Part shown: piece after piece, positions 35,111 through 49,050 of the stretch
Layout of the letters: each line of letters begins with the position of its first letter
How positions within the stretch are numbered: the stretch's first letter is position 1
NCBI RefSeq assembly: GCF_040412425.1
Contig: NC_089741.1
Span: 41,920,538 to 41,984,537 of the forward strand
Source of the DNA: Macrobrachium rosenbergii
Taxonomy: Eukaryota; Arthropoda; Malacostraca; Decapoda; Palaemonidae
Direction of reading: 5' to 3'
Length of the DNA: 64,000 bases
The notes under the pieces: model-generated
The model's input: only the letters and a program-made list of their open reading frames with translations
Told to the model about the DNA's origin: nothing
Databases searched by the model: none
Made by a program: the position numbers and the translations under genes

Positions 35111-38100
35111 AACCTCTTTACTCTGCAAACGGAATATAGACAAAACCCGTAAAGGCTTTTTGTACACCTTTTTAGGATGTAACTATATATCCTTTTCACC
35201 TTTACACAAAAAAAAATTTGACCACAACAAATTTGTTTCGTCCATGTGATCGACAAAATACATAATCTATATACTGATAAATAAGGGATTAATATATGCT
35301 AAACACAAGTTTTATTATACTTTATAAGATATACAGTAGCAAATAATTTTGCAATTTTAATAAATCAGTTACATTATTTTACTTTATACATCTCATGGTT
35401 ACCAGTCAACTAACCTTGCAGAGCACTTGCCATCATCATCTTTGATAATGTAAAATTAATAACAAAACATGAGTGAGCCCCCAGATCATTTAGAAAAAAG
35501 TATGCGTAAACCAAGTCAATGAGCATACATGGGGATGCACTTCAACAACCTACTGGTATTCAAGAAAACAAGATTGTAGACAAGCAACCAGCTAAAATGG
35601 ATAAGAAAAGTGTTTAGTGGACTAAAAAAAAAAGTATTACTGCATTGCCCTTTTGGAAATGGGACTATTCCTGAATTAAATAGGATAATACAATTCATAT
35701 CTGCAGTCTGGTTAAACTACCTAATAAAAATTAAAATAATGGTTTTTCTTCTGTGACTGGTAAACTGGTATACTGTAATGCCAAAATTTAACAAAGCAGA
35801 TACTGGATAAGAAACAGAATGAAAGATTACCTATTCACATAGCAAAGCATTACAAAAGTTAGCTGATTAGCACCCATACAAAGTCCTGATGTGAAGTATG
35901 AAAACCCTGTTTAGTTTTCTTTACAAGCCATGGAGGAATTCATAACTGAATCTGTAAGGCTCCCTTTATTAGTGCTAAAAATATCATTATGACAAGACCT
36001 GAAATGCAGCTTCCCCCAAAAACTAGGAGTAAAGAATGTGAAGAATTGACTTTACCAGTCGTCGATTACTGCCACTAATTATAGGAACATTCCAACATTG
36101 AAAAAACATATCAACTGCTATATATCACATCTGAGTGTAAAAATGAACAAAAGTGAAAAAGAGAGAGATACTGTACAGTACTGTAATTTACTATTTGTAA
36201 TATTTCAATGATAAGCTATACAGTATATTAAAAATCAATGACTGCGTGTTTTCCTGAAACAAGCGGAAGTATTTTAAGAGTAAAACTTAAGTCATTGAAG
36301 AATATACATTTCATATTAACTATTATATCCTAATTAGAAATATAAATATCAAAAGTTACAATTTGAAATTATCACAGGCTATATCAAGCCTTGCTCATCA
36401 ATAGCTAGGTTCTGATTTTCTGCATCTTGGATAATACAGCAAAACTTCAAACTACCAGGACTTAGGGCACGTAAGGTTACAGCTAAATTTCCCCAGATAG
36501 ATTCTCTCCCGTTACCACCTTTAATTCAGTTAAAATGACGGGCTCAAATCCTACTTAGTAAAAATGCAGAACAGCAAGGTACAACATTACAGAGCAAGGA
36601 TAAGCAACACATGAGTGAAGCATAATCGTACTAAGTATTGAAAATGATTCAACACTACATTTGAAAGAGGGAGCTCATAAGGTTTTCAAAAATAATTCTA
36701 TGATGTGGAAAATAAACATGGTGATGGAAACTCCAATGAAGTGATAAAAATGAAAGAATAACTGACTGAACTCTACAAGTCTAAGCATTACCTTTCCAGT
36801 AAGTTTCAATCAGATAATGCACACCAAACATGTCAGAATCCATAAAAGTATCACTATGCACTTTTATAGGTAAATATTGAAATATTATAGCTAAAATGTT
36901 GCTTTCCAAAACTAAAGCATTGCAACACTTTAATCTTGAATTTTAATTTACCTACATGCATAAATAATATCCATGAAGACCTGTTTGGTGTTATAAGCTA
37001 CCTTGCGGTATTAAACAATACAAACAAAGAGTAAATAACCCATAAAATATAATAAGACACTGTACATCAACCAAAACAGCTTTAAAAGTTGCTCGAGAAA
37101 GCACCCTTTAAAGAATTCGTAGTACAGCAAACTAAAATATTCTTAAACGGTACAGAAATCTCGAGAACATGTGAACAAAATCCTGCACGTCCAACACGAG
37201 ATATTGTGGATTACATTACAATCTCTATATTCTTCTATTAGAATTTGTACATTTTTTTTTTTTTTTGATTCATCGCTCGACATGAATTAGCGATGACTCC
37301 GAAATCTAGCTTACAGCAGAAGATTTACAATACAGTGCAAGACTGAAGTTACTCCATCTCTTATATCTCATAAATCCCAGACTAAAGAAATATCACTGAC
37401 TAGGATGCCTGAGTGTAATATCCCATATAAAAAGCTTTGGAGCTCAATGGTACTACTAAAAGAGGAAATAACAAATAAAAACGCTTCCTTGAAAGTGATA
37501 GTAGTACACTTTCTCTTCAAATTTTTACTTATGCATCTCTTACTGACTTTACTGGACAGTTTTTAAAGCAAGGTATAAATTTACTGGACAGTTTTTAAAG
37601 CAAGGTATAAATTTAAAATGTGCAAAAATTAACAGTGAGTTAGCAATTTGAAGTGAGCAGCCATTACTCCTGCTTCAGAACACTATTCTAATGATCTAAC
37701 ATGTTTATATGTAAATTAGAAGACTTCAGTTTCACATGAAATTCACAATATGAAATTCAAATGGGTATAAATTTATCTCCTTTCACGCACATGCACACCT
37801 CATACTTAATTCGTAACCATAATATCAATCTAATAACAACCTGGCTTACTTCATTTTAAGCATTCTAAATGAATCGTCTACATCCCGCTAGTTAAAATAA
37901 ATTAATTCTAATTCAAATGATTCACATTTACATAATAGTGACATCTCCAGAGTGTGCTGGTCACAGCCTTCTATTCTACTGATGGAATCTCATGGTGCAA
38001 TGTTTTTAAAAAACATGAATTTACTGTACCAATATTCCAGCTCCACAACTATGAAAAAATGATGTATACAGTATGCAAGTTTTTCTCATGAAGACACTTC

Positions 38101-38684
38101 TACTATAAAAACACACCAATGCAATCTCTATTCAAGTTTTCATCATCTGAAAGACTGAATGCCTGTATAAATATTTATGTATTTTAATGAAACGAAAACT
38201 AATTTACTTTATAGCATTCATTTGATTTTCTCTTTGCCTCAGGGGCAATCTCAATTCACAACCTTCAACTTTCATCGGCAGTGCTTTAAAACAGGATTTA
38301 CTCTATGCCTGAAAGCTGCTGGAATCTTATCACATCCAAGTTTATCAGTACTGGAATGCAACAGTGCATTCACAAGTTTAATAAGTAACACCTCAGCATA
38401 ACAGATTTCTGTATTTATCAGCTACATTATCATCATTGTGTTTTGCCATGCTACAATTTTAGATGTGATATAAATCTTTACATAAACCTCACAGTGAATG
38501 TTATGTTAAAGTACAGGTTAGGAATTATGTGGAATTGCCATTAGCTGTGACATCTAGAAAACATTCAAGAGCAGATGACGATATAGGGTCTTGTTTCTTA
38601 AAAGACTTTGTTACTCATCAGAAAGCCTAATCCCCAAAGCGTCTCTTAAGCTGAGGTGCTACTGTATACCAAAAATCTTCAATA
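35111..38684. other. Intergenic AT-rich DNA between the convergent genes
   Basis: No coding signal on either strand apart from the 33-bp duplication noted separately. Confidence 0.5.
37540..37615. repeat. 33-bp tandem duplication
   Basis: TTTACTGGACAGTTTTTAAA followed by GCAAGGTATAAA occurs twice back to back. Confidence 0.8.
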
Positions 38685-38972
38685 TACAGGCAGTCGCCAG
38701 TTATCGGCGGGGGTTCCGTTCTGAAGGTGTGATGATAACTGAAAATCGGCGTTAACTGAAGATTGGCACTTTCAGCACTTTTTTTTGGCAATTTTTGTGG
38801 CTTATTGGCACTGATTTTTGGTTATCGGCGCCTCTGTTAGGTATGTATCAATGCCATTAAGCGGAAATCGGCGATTTTTGGTGCTAAAAATTGCTGATTT
38901 TTGTCGCTTGACAACTGCCATAACACTGGATAGCCATTAAATAAGCCCGCCGTTAAACGGGGACTGCCTGTA
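38685..38972 (+). mobile_element. MITE-like element with CAGGCAGTCCCC termini, copy 2
   Basis: It begins TACAGGCAGTCGCCAG and ends GGGGACTGCCTGTA. It shares GTTATCGGCG, GTTCCGTTCT and CCTCTGTTAGGTATGTAT blocks with copies 1 and 3, in the same orientation as copy 1. Confidence 0.72.
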
Positions 38973-40699
38973 CCAAAGAGTTATTCTAACAAGTACAATA
39001 CACAATGTTTATCCAGCAGGAGTTTATTCACCTCTAGTAGGAGTTGAACACAATCTGTGACTTGCATAGGCAATGCTGGTGTGCATTCAAATGCACTTGA
39101 TGAATTTTTATAGCATGCATTTCTTGCTGACTTGACCCAATAATGCCAGTTGCTTTGCTATTACACAAAATACACCAACACTGAATGGTTGTCTTTAGTT
39201 GACAACTATTGGTGTTGGACATCTGTGGTGCATCTGTTTGTTACTTGCCACCTACGAGGCAGCTTATGGATTTTTTACTGCATCACTAATGAAAGATTTT
39301 GATGCCTGCAACAACTGCAATAGTTTCTGATGTTCAGCACATGCTGTTAGCTTTACAGTTGTCTGCACCCATGCAGATGATAGCAAATCTTACATAACTA
39401 CCACTAAACCTCTGCATTTCTCATTAATTTTACTTCCGTTTGTTTCAGATAATACAAAATGCCTATATTAACACTGGTATAAGACAGGAAGGCCGACACT
39501 TATTTACCTCTCAGAGGCCAACCCACGTATGTTGCCAAAAATAAAGTTTTAGGAAAATGCCCGCACTATTTCTGAACAGTTACTTGCATACTTCACTACA
39601 TCTTCTGAAAGACTAGTCTTTATTAAAGGACACTGTGATGAGTAGGGTAGCATTTTGATAAGTCTTAGGTGTCAAAGTTTTGGTCTGATGACACAGCAAA
39701 ACTGCATAACTAATGGGTAACTCAGCTGGAAGTTGCTGCTGTTTTTCCTAAGCAACAGCTCTTAGCATATAAAAAGATTGTTCTGGGGCTTCATGATAAT
39801 AATGCTGTACTGTAGATGTCTAATGCTGAACTATTATAACTGAACTGGGTGTTGGTGAACATCCTATATGGAGATATAAACATTCCTTTTCAATTCTGCA
39901 ACATAACACCATAGAAAATAGCATTAGATTCTCTGCCTGTCATTCATAAACCAACAAGGATAAAAGTACCTATGAAAACCCTATCTGAATTATTTTACAA
40001 TGAAACCTAACTTCCTATCATCTATGGCCTGTAAATGATATTGTTTTTAAATAAAAGGAAGGACAAATCATCAGGTAACAGCTCTTTGCCTTAAATTTGT
40101 GATGAATGGTAAATCACATTACAAACAAGCCTTTAAAGCTATCACAACACTTCATTTAAAACAACTGAACAAATAAACAACATAGCTCATCTCTTCAAGC
40201 TGGAAAATAATTTAAAACACATTTTATCACACTGTCTTTCCATTGCTTTTACATACCACTAAAATTCCCCAAAAGAGATGTGCTGCTCTACCACTAGAAA
40301 ATAGCAGTGACTTTCAATGGAGACTAATATATTCTGGAAATGGCAGCAAAGTAACAAAGCTAATTCTAGATGATCAGACAGTACACAGTCAGTGAAAATT
40401 CACAACGAAACACTTTCTCCTCTTCACATGCTATACTTACCATCTTTCCAGTAATAATTAATGATCAGTCACCAGTACTGTAAAGTTTTACCGTATAATT
40501 ACCATGACAAAAGAAGTGGAAAGCAGAAATCCAGTCTGCAAAGCAACTGTAAGAGAATACACTACAGTGTATTCACTCAATGTGTATCACACCTAACTAG
40601 ACACATGAATGCTACTACATGGTAAAGGTGGCTGAAGTTCTATTCAGTGCAGTATCAACCACCTTCATAACCACCACATACAGCTTTCATGAACTAAAT
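38973..40699 (-). other. TOM1: Probable TOM1 3' UTR or flank
   Basis: This lies directly downstream of the TOM1 stop. The complement carries several AATAAA hexamers; none is privileged by sequence alone, so the transcript end is not assigned. Confidence 0.35.
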
Positions 40700-43600
40700 T
40701 TAAAGAGCAAACATCTGGTCTTTGTCGTCACGGGCCAAGGTTCTTTGTCTCTGTCCAGAAGACCCTGTGGCTGCCTGTATAGTCGGTAAGGAATCAGCAG
40801 CCGCTGCTCTCTCTGCCAGGAAACGATCGAAGTCAGAGGACGAAATGCTCTCTTCTCTTGTACCAGTGCCACCATTAGCTTCATTAGACTGAAAATTCAT
40901 TGCAATGTATAAGGATTACATGTCATTCTAAGCATTAAAATTACCAAAAACACTAAGTACCATTAATCTGAAAGATTTTTAAATCCTAAACTCTGAAACA
41001 CTGCTACAAAAAGCTATTGAGCTACATATACGCAATCAATACTTTCATATATGAATTGAAATCTTCTAGAACCGAAACAAACATGACTCAAATGAAAAAG
41101 TTCATGTGTTTTAAACTCATTATTTTCAGTTCAAAACATTTTGAGACATTACTTTCAGTTCAAAACATTTTGAAACATTTTTGACTGCTTAATACTATAA
41201 TAATAGATCATAAAAAATTAGCAAATTTTTATGACATCATTACTTTCGAAAGTAAATAATAATTCAAGCATTGTTCAGTAAAATATACAAGTACTATCCC
41301 TTTAACTCACAGTAAATATACCACAAACCAAAGGTCTCTCAACAGCAGAAAGAAAATATCATGAACTGAAAATATTCAGATACTGAATAAAGATACTACA
41401 CCACACAATAACCCAGGGCTTAAGCGTTAAATTTCAAAAATAAAAGTTCTTTACAAGTTAGTTTGTTCATATAAACCCACCACTCATACATGGCCCACAC
41501 TTGTGATCTTTTGTTGTCTGCCCAGACACTGCACTCCTCTCTAACAGACAGAAAAGTGATGAATGGAAGTAGCAAGGCAGTAAACACCTGAACATCTGTT
41601 CAACTCTTAACTGCCCGCAGACACAAAAAGTGAGGGAAGCAACTGATAGTTATCTTAGGCTCCAAAGGGAGTATAAACTCGCCTCCTGTCTTAGAAAAAT
41701 GAATGCAGTGTCTGAGGACACTTGAAGACTGTAAATGTCAGGTAAACCTGAGTGATGGAGTTGTAGTTAACGAAAAAATAAAATTTAAATGAGGTGCAGC
41801 ATAGTAATTTCACTCATAATTAAAAGTTATTGCTAAATAAATACAATGTTTGACAACAGTGTTTAAAAATTCTGTCATGAAAAACTAGCCTACTTTAAAA
41901 AACAGAGATTAACTTACAAAGATAATGAACTATTATTAAAAATAAAAATAAATTAATGGGAGAATTCTTTTCTAGTGAGGAATTCAAAAGCACTCTTGAT
42001 GTCAATTTACTATAGTTTAAACTATTAACAGATACAAAACCCAAACGTTTTAAAATTTGCTAAACCTACAAAAGGTATTGAGCTATACAAAACCCAGACC
42101 ACTGAGTTGATTTTTAGGGCTATTACATTTTTGGCTAAACCTGGTTACTTATCAAAAAGGTTATTGTTGAACCACATTATCAATGAATTTCTATCACCAG
42201 AAATAATTTCCTCTAACTAAGATGTCTAAATAGTCAACTATTCAAGTCACAGCAATGTGGTTTATATTTGTAAACTGCCCAATAAAGCCTAAAAACACTG
42301 TAGAAGTACAGGTACAGTACGGTGTTAAATCTTTACCAACAAGCCACAAAAATGAAAGGAGAAGGTGTTACATACCTGTTGATTCAACCATTTCTCCATC
42401 TCATCAAAGTCACTGTCCTTTTGTTGCTGAAAGAGAAGGAAAATAAAAGAAAATTAATTAAATGGTTGCTATACAATCACTTTAAGAAATCCTGGCATAA
42501 TACCATGAATATTTACAGTACACCTGTAACAAAACACCCTTTCAACCCATTCAAAATACTAATAAAAAAAAAAGGAAAGAGCATAAGTATTTTGGCCATC
42601 AAATAGTATAATGGTTACTTTTAAGAAGTGATTTCTGCTGTATTTTAAAAGCCTGTTAAAGCACATCCACAGATCCTGGAGTAAATTTTGGCACAAGAGA
42701 TCTTAAATACTGTATGCCAAATAAACTATAAAACGTACCCATAGAATAGGCTTGAAAACTGAATAAATCAGTTACAACAAATACAAATTTCAAAAGAGAC
42801 CTTTGTACAAATAACTGTCGCTTACTAACTAACATGCTCGTATATTTCATATAAAGAGAATAAGTAGAACAGAGCCTGTTTTAACCTATGCAGTTAGTAA
42901 TGGGTTAATGAAATTTGTTGGTAACTATTCTTTTACTAATAATCTTGAAGTTAATCTAGCATGCTCAATGAAATTATCCAAGATAAATATGAGTATCAAA
43001 TCTGAAAAGTAGTTAAAACAGGAGGTCATCTCCCTCGAAGAAAGAATCATACAATGATAACTATGGAAATCATATTTCCCTGCATAATGAGTTGTGATAA
43101 AAGTGTTGTAGCTACCAATATCACTGCATAAAACAAAGGACAACTGTTAGAACTCTTGTCCTGTATTTGGGATCTTGGGTTTTGTAGTACTTTCATGTAC
43201 TGTAGTACTTTCATGTACTGCAATACTTTCGAAGATACTATAGCTGATGTACATAATGCATAAAATAATAAATGACAAAAGAAAAAGAAAATGCTACGGG
43301 AAAACCATATCAAACTTGGAAGATTTACACATGGTATAAAATCTTTCTGAGCAAATTCTGAATTACACTATCATATACCTTATACAGTACCTCAGTATAT
43401 TATAAAAGTAGGCAACTGATTTTTAACAACTATTAGTCCTTGATAATTGCACTAATATTCAGGAAAAATTATCATTCTCTACTAATATTCTGACAAATTA
43501 TAAATCCCTTGCTATGCTACAATTAATCTTCAACGAAAATTAACTCCTGTACCTAGTAACTACATATCTTACAAATTTACATTACACTGTCTTTTCAGAA

Positions 43601-43951
43601 AAACTACATTTTGGTGGAATCATATCCCAATTTTACTGCAACAAATAATTTACTGTGTTCAGTACAGAATATTTTGTACATAGAAATACCAAAGGTATGT
43701 CTAAAGCTTCATAAGGTCTCAACTAAAATCAGACTCTATGCATATATACACTTCATACAGCATCTGCAGCTCTGTTAATTGCTTCTAAAGCATTTAAAAT
43801 TAAAATAAACTAAATTACTTTCCACAGTCAATATCTACTTACCTCTTTGATGAGTGATACATAAATCATACGTCAAAAGTGCAAAGAAGCCTCAGATATA
43901 TTGTATTTTTGTTCACAGCAAATGACTATACAAACATTTCAGATCCTTGAC

Positions 43952-44047
<96 letters not shown>

Positions 44048-47000
44048 AATTTCAGAAAATTTTTCAAGCTGATCCTTATTCTTTTTATATCTTTTAGTTA
44101 GGTTAAGTATGTTCTGTAAATTTTCTTCTCCTGGAAGGAAAGGACACATTTACAATATCTATAATGCTTGCTGAGCCAAAATGACAAGTACTGCATGATA
44201 GCAGTATTCTTACTATGGATAGTAGCTAACCAATACTGACCATGGACTGTTATTTTGGTAAAAGCTGATTAAAGACAATCTTCTTCCCAACAATTTAACT
44301 TTCTCATACTTGCTTCAATCTTATCCACACGAACATTCTTCTTAATTACCTTTTTTCTGACATTCAAAATTTATTCCTCACAAGGTGTCAAATCATATCC
44401 TTATGTTTACTTCAGTCCAGTTCAGTTACACCAGATCATTCTTTGAAACCTAATTTTTGTCTATCATATATAGAACAATAACAGCTATGAATCCCCTGGG
44501 TCATCAGCTTATTAACAAGCTATGATGCAAGATCCAAACAGAATTACATGCATACACCACATGGCCAACTATTAGTAATGTATCCCTTAGTATATTCTGT
44601 ACTTACTTTCCCAGTGGAGTTCTAAGTATATTATTTAGCTAACTTTTAGTTTTGTTGCCCCAGAAATCCATTGAGTTCCTGTCGTATTAAGCTATAAAGC
44701 CTCTCATAAGACATTTTCCACAGAAAAACAATGCTTGGCACTAATTTCATTCCTTCACAGAGATTTTACTACTGACTATTTGTTTAGTCCACTACTAATG
44801 CTTATGAGAGTTTCACTTGTCAATAAAAATCAGCTCGTAATGTTGCATAAAAGAGGTAATTCACATCCTCAGAGAAGTACATGGAAACTAAAATCTAATT
44901 TGGGGTCTAAGAAGTACAGAGCCCAAAATAAAATAAGAAGTTTAGCGTAAAAGTCAAAGAGAAATGCCTTTGTTCAGTGTACTGTATAAGAATCACAATA
45001 AATGGTATTTAAAATAGTCTTACTAAGTGTCCACAATTTACCAAAATGGCTTTGTCAACATCAAACAGAAAGTGTTGGTGTCACTTTAACATCTTCACGA
45101 ACACTTCAAGACACTGTGCTAAAATCCACAATATCTGAGTGCAGAACCCCTGGAGTATTCACTCGAACCAGAGACACTTACTGCATACAGCCATGTACAA
45201 AAGCATACATATAAATGAGCAAGGTGGCTACTAAAGCTATCTGCTATGGTAGTTACCAAAGCCATTTGTTATGGTGGTTACTGAAGCTCTCTGTTAGCCA
45301 AACTAAAGAAAAATACACACACATATGAAGGAGCAAAGCTTACCCACAGCTCCTCCTGTTCTTCCATAATGCCAGGGAACATGGAAAAAGGAACATCAGA
45401 AGCACTGGAATAATGACTGGTACAAAATATGCCAAGGACCTTCTCTTCCTCATGCTATATCGCTAGTTTAAAACTTCAAAACAGAAATGTAAAGGGCTTG
45501 CTTGGGATTTAGCCAGTGAGGGATCACATCAATATTACCTTTTACGTGTGCCGAGCAAATGACGCACATGCTTTGAAACAATATGTAAAAAGCACTAAAT
45601 CAAAAAGGGGTAATTAAATAAGGAACATGAAACATGTACATAAAAGTGATGCTTAAAATGCCAAGTGAAAAACGAAAACTAGTTAGAAATACCTTTGTAT
45701 TTAGTATCTTACTGAATATCCTGGAAATATATCACCAATGTTTACTGCAATGCACTTAATTTGATTACATTTTGCAATAATATTATGGACAGTACTGAAA
45801 AATCTTATATACTGATTAAATATCTCATTTCTTAAAACCTAAACAAATATTTGACATTATTTTTTAATAATTGTTTAACTATTGTAATAGCAAGTATAAA
45901 ACTGAGTTAAATATACACAGCCAATTATACTTCTAGAAGTGAGTATTCGTTGGAAATAATGGATGTATCTAAATGCCCGTGTAAAGAATCGTAATACAAA
46001 TAACATTTACATCACTATTTCAGTATAATTTGATGTCTTCATAAGTCTCCAATGATAAAACCGTAAGTTTCCCTTGATACAAACAGACAGTGGGTTACTT
46101 TCACATATCTTTACAGGACTGAGCTACTGGCATCCTTGGCCACTGGCACTATAGCTGGTAATGATCTCTAACAAAAAAAAAAAAAAAAAAAAAATGAATA
46201 AACTATAAAACACCTTGTTAGTCCCATTTGCAATCATGTTAGGGCACAAACACTTTAATGAACATGGGTCAACCAAACTACTGTATTACAATTCCAATTA
46301 GTAATAAATGGACTCTACTCCAAACTGAAAGCATGAGCCCTTGGCGAAGTAAACAACTGCGACACACACAAAAGCTGACTGAGCTTGTATGAAAACTGGA
46401 ATTAAATGCTGTCAAATCCTGTAAAATTAAACTTTTTTTCCCCAGTAGTTCAGTGAGATGTATAATAAAATCCCATACACAAAAAGCCCGACACAGCTTT
46501 ATCTAAGTACAGTATGGTATATACTATGAACACACAAAAAAAGGGGTACCATTAATATTTTAAAACACACTAAAAGGGGTATCAATTATACTTCAGCATC
46601 ATTCATTGATTGCACAGAAATGTATTAGCAGTAAGTCATGCTTCATCTTAAAATAAAAGAACACCAAAATGCATCAAGTGTGTCACCAGGTGGCATCAGC
46701 AGTTTTAGACTGAGTACTATTATTCAAATTATGTACAAAATTAAGGACGTAATACACCCAGGAGCTTAACTGATGAAGCAAAATTACAAAATAACTACAA
46801 ATAATTTTTGCAGTTGACAGTCCAAAAAGGAGACCCATCAGAATACTATGTTAACTTGCAATTTCAGTACGGAAGTCATAAACTCTACGATTCAGCTCTG
46901 TCCTGAATATAACGGGAAGTCTTTCAGTTGTAAAAATAAGTACAGAAAATCTGCTGCAAGCTGAATACAACTGGTATTAAGATACTCCTCTGATTCCTTC

Positions 47001-49050
47001 ACTGACTTTTCATGTCTAGTGCAAAGAAATAATCTTTCAAAAAGCTACAACTGGATTACCTTTCATAAGGCTACTGGAAAAAAAGGCCGCTTCTTAACAA
47101 ATTAGCTCGAATGGCTTTTTCAAGGCAGGCAGAACTCTAAATGGCATGAGCAAATGGTACAAATCTTAGCCTAAGATCTGCATCACATCTGACTACAGGA
47201 GTAGCTAATTTGTCATTTCATACAAATTACTCCTACCCTAATAAAAATATGAAATATATCAAATCAGGTCAAACTGATCTTTTGAACAAAATTATTTTTT
47301 TCACACAAACCCATTTTCTGTATTTCAAGAGTTCTCCCTTTCCTATTTTTGTCTACTTCTTTACTTTTCATTTTCACTTAATTTCTTTTTTCTATATAAC
47401 TTTACATAATAACCATGCCTATATCATCATGACCATCATCATGAACGATTTTATATCAGCTTGTCCCTTTAAGGGGTTAGACATAATCTTGTGTACAGTT
47501 ATTACAAACAAGTCCTCTAGAGCACTTGGGGCCTCAATTAATTCTTCATTATCTTTACATGGACAGGAACATCTCCCAAGGAATAAATGTTACAATGTTT
47601 TTGGTATGCACAATCCATCATCCATCTACCTATCTGTTCTTGAGGAAATTAACTCAATCATAAAGTGAGAACTGAGAGTACTATTGTGCATTAAAAGTGG
47701 CCAAGTTCTATCAAATCACTAATGCATTTAGAACCAAGATAAACCAAAAATGCAAACTAAAAATGCACCTGGTGTTCAGCATGACTATAATTTCAGATGT
47801 ATAAATATATTTTCATAACAGCACTAACATAACTAGCTGCAAAATGCTCCACTCTAACAAATGAAGACACACTTAAAGACTGGAGAAAAAAATATACGAA
47901 CCGGATTATGCCTTAGTTGTGCTGTGCGACCCAAAGACGATGAAGTCACGTCCACTTCGGTGTTATCTTGGTAAGTACTTCCACTGTTAAGAATTTGAAA
48001 AAGTTGAATGAGATATGATTTTTGTAAGGTTCATTATTCCATAAGATAAAAAGTGCTGTTAACAGACAATGGGTATTAACACACCCAGAATGACCTCATA
48101 TTAGAGGTATTGCAAAATGAATACTTTGTGCAACCATAACATAGAAAATAAAATCCGAGCTGCAACATATATACATAAAACTAGTGAACTTTCCTCACCT
48201 GGTTTTGGAGTTTTCATAGGTGGCTGTGCGAGACTGGGCGAACATATCAAAGTCAGCATCTTCATTTTTCTTGGCTTTCGGTGAATTTCCCACGGCTGCA
48301 ATAGTTCAAAGGAATATCTGGCATGTATAAAGCTATTACACAAACAGCTACTCTGTTGTTATTACAGAGTACAACAGTTTAGAGATCAATGAAGGGGCTG
48401 GCCTGAAGGATTTGTTTTACATAACGGATTTGATTACGTAAAGGGCAACAATAAGAGCAAGATAAAGGTAAAAAGAGAAACAGCTAAGTGGAAAGAAACC
48501 AAAGGGAATGGACAAAAAACTGGTGACAAAACATTTAGGCAAGTCCTAAGAGAGTCTAGAAATGTGAATCAATGGTCTTGTTAAACCACTGTCCTGGATA
48601 ATAATACATAAAGGATACTGCAAGGAACCTTAAAAACCTCTATAGTATATTGTCCAGGGGACAGAAACTTGGTGGTACCCCACATGGAGTATTTAACTTA
48701 GTAAGAATGACCTAAAAGTTTAGGAATGCTTATGGCAATAAATATTTCAAACTAATGCTCTTCATATATACTTATCAAATATAAGATTAATATCCAAACC
48801 ATCAAAACGATTTATAATCACAAATTAAAACAAACTCTGCCAGCACATACAAGTATGCATAACCAACTTACACAGATTTGCTAACTGAGCTGATGGAGGT
48901 TCATCTTGAAAGTCGATAAGGGAAACTTCTTGGGTTGCTTGCCTCTGAGGAGGCTGTGGCTGCGCTTGCTGTGACTGAGGAGAACTTTCCTGCTGTGGAG
49001 ATTTGACTGGGCTTCCAAGTCCTCTCACTTTGCTCATGTGACGGTCATAC
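40700..49050 (-). CDS. TOM1: TOM1 C-terminal exons
   Basis: Exons 49050-48872, 48295-48199, 47983-47902, 42426-42376 and 40888-40700 chain in phase. Visible motifs are a Gln/Pro-rich linker, [33 protein letters not shown] and the terminal [16 protein letters not shown] block with DQMFAL before TAA at 40702-40700. DFDMFA and EMEKWL match human EFDMFAL and DIEQWL. Confidence 0.9.

Noticed and set aside
43901..44149. Arg-Glu and Ser-Leu repeat frames
   Set aside because: They are translations of the GA microsatellite.
47210..47668. 152-codon plus-strand frame
   Set aside because: Phe/Ile/Asn-rich translation of AT-rich DNA in a TOM1 intron, with no homology seen.
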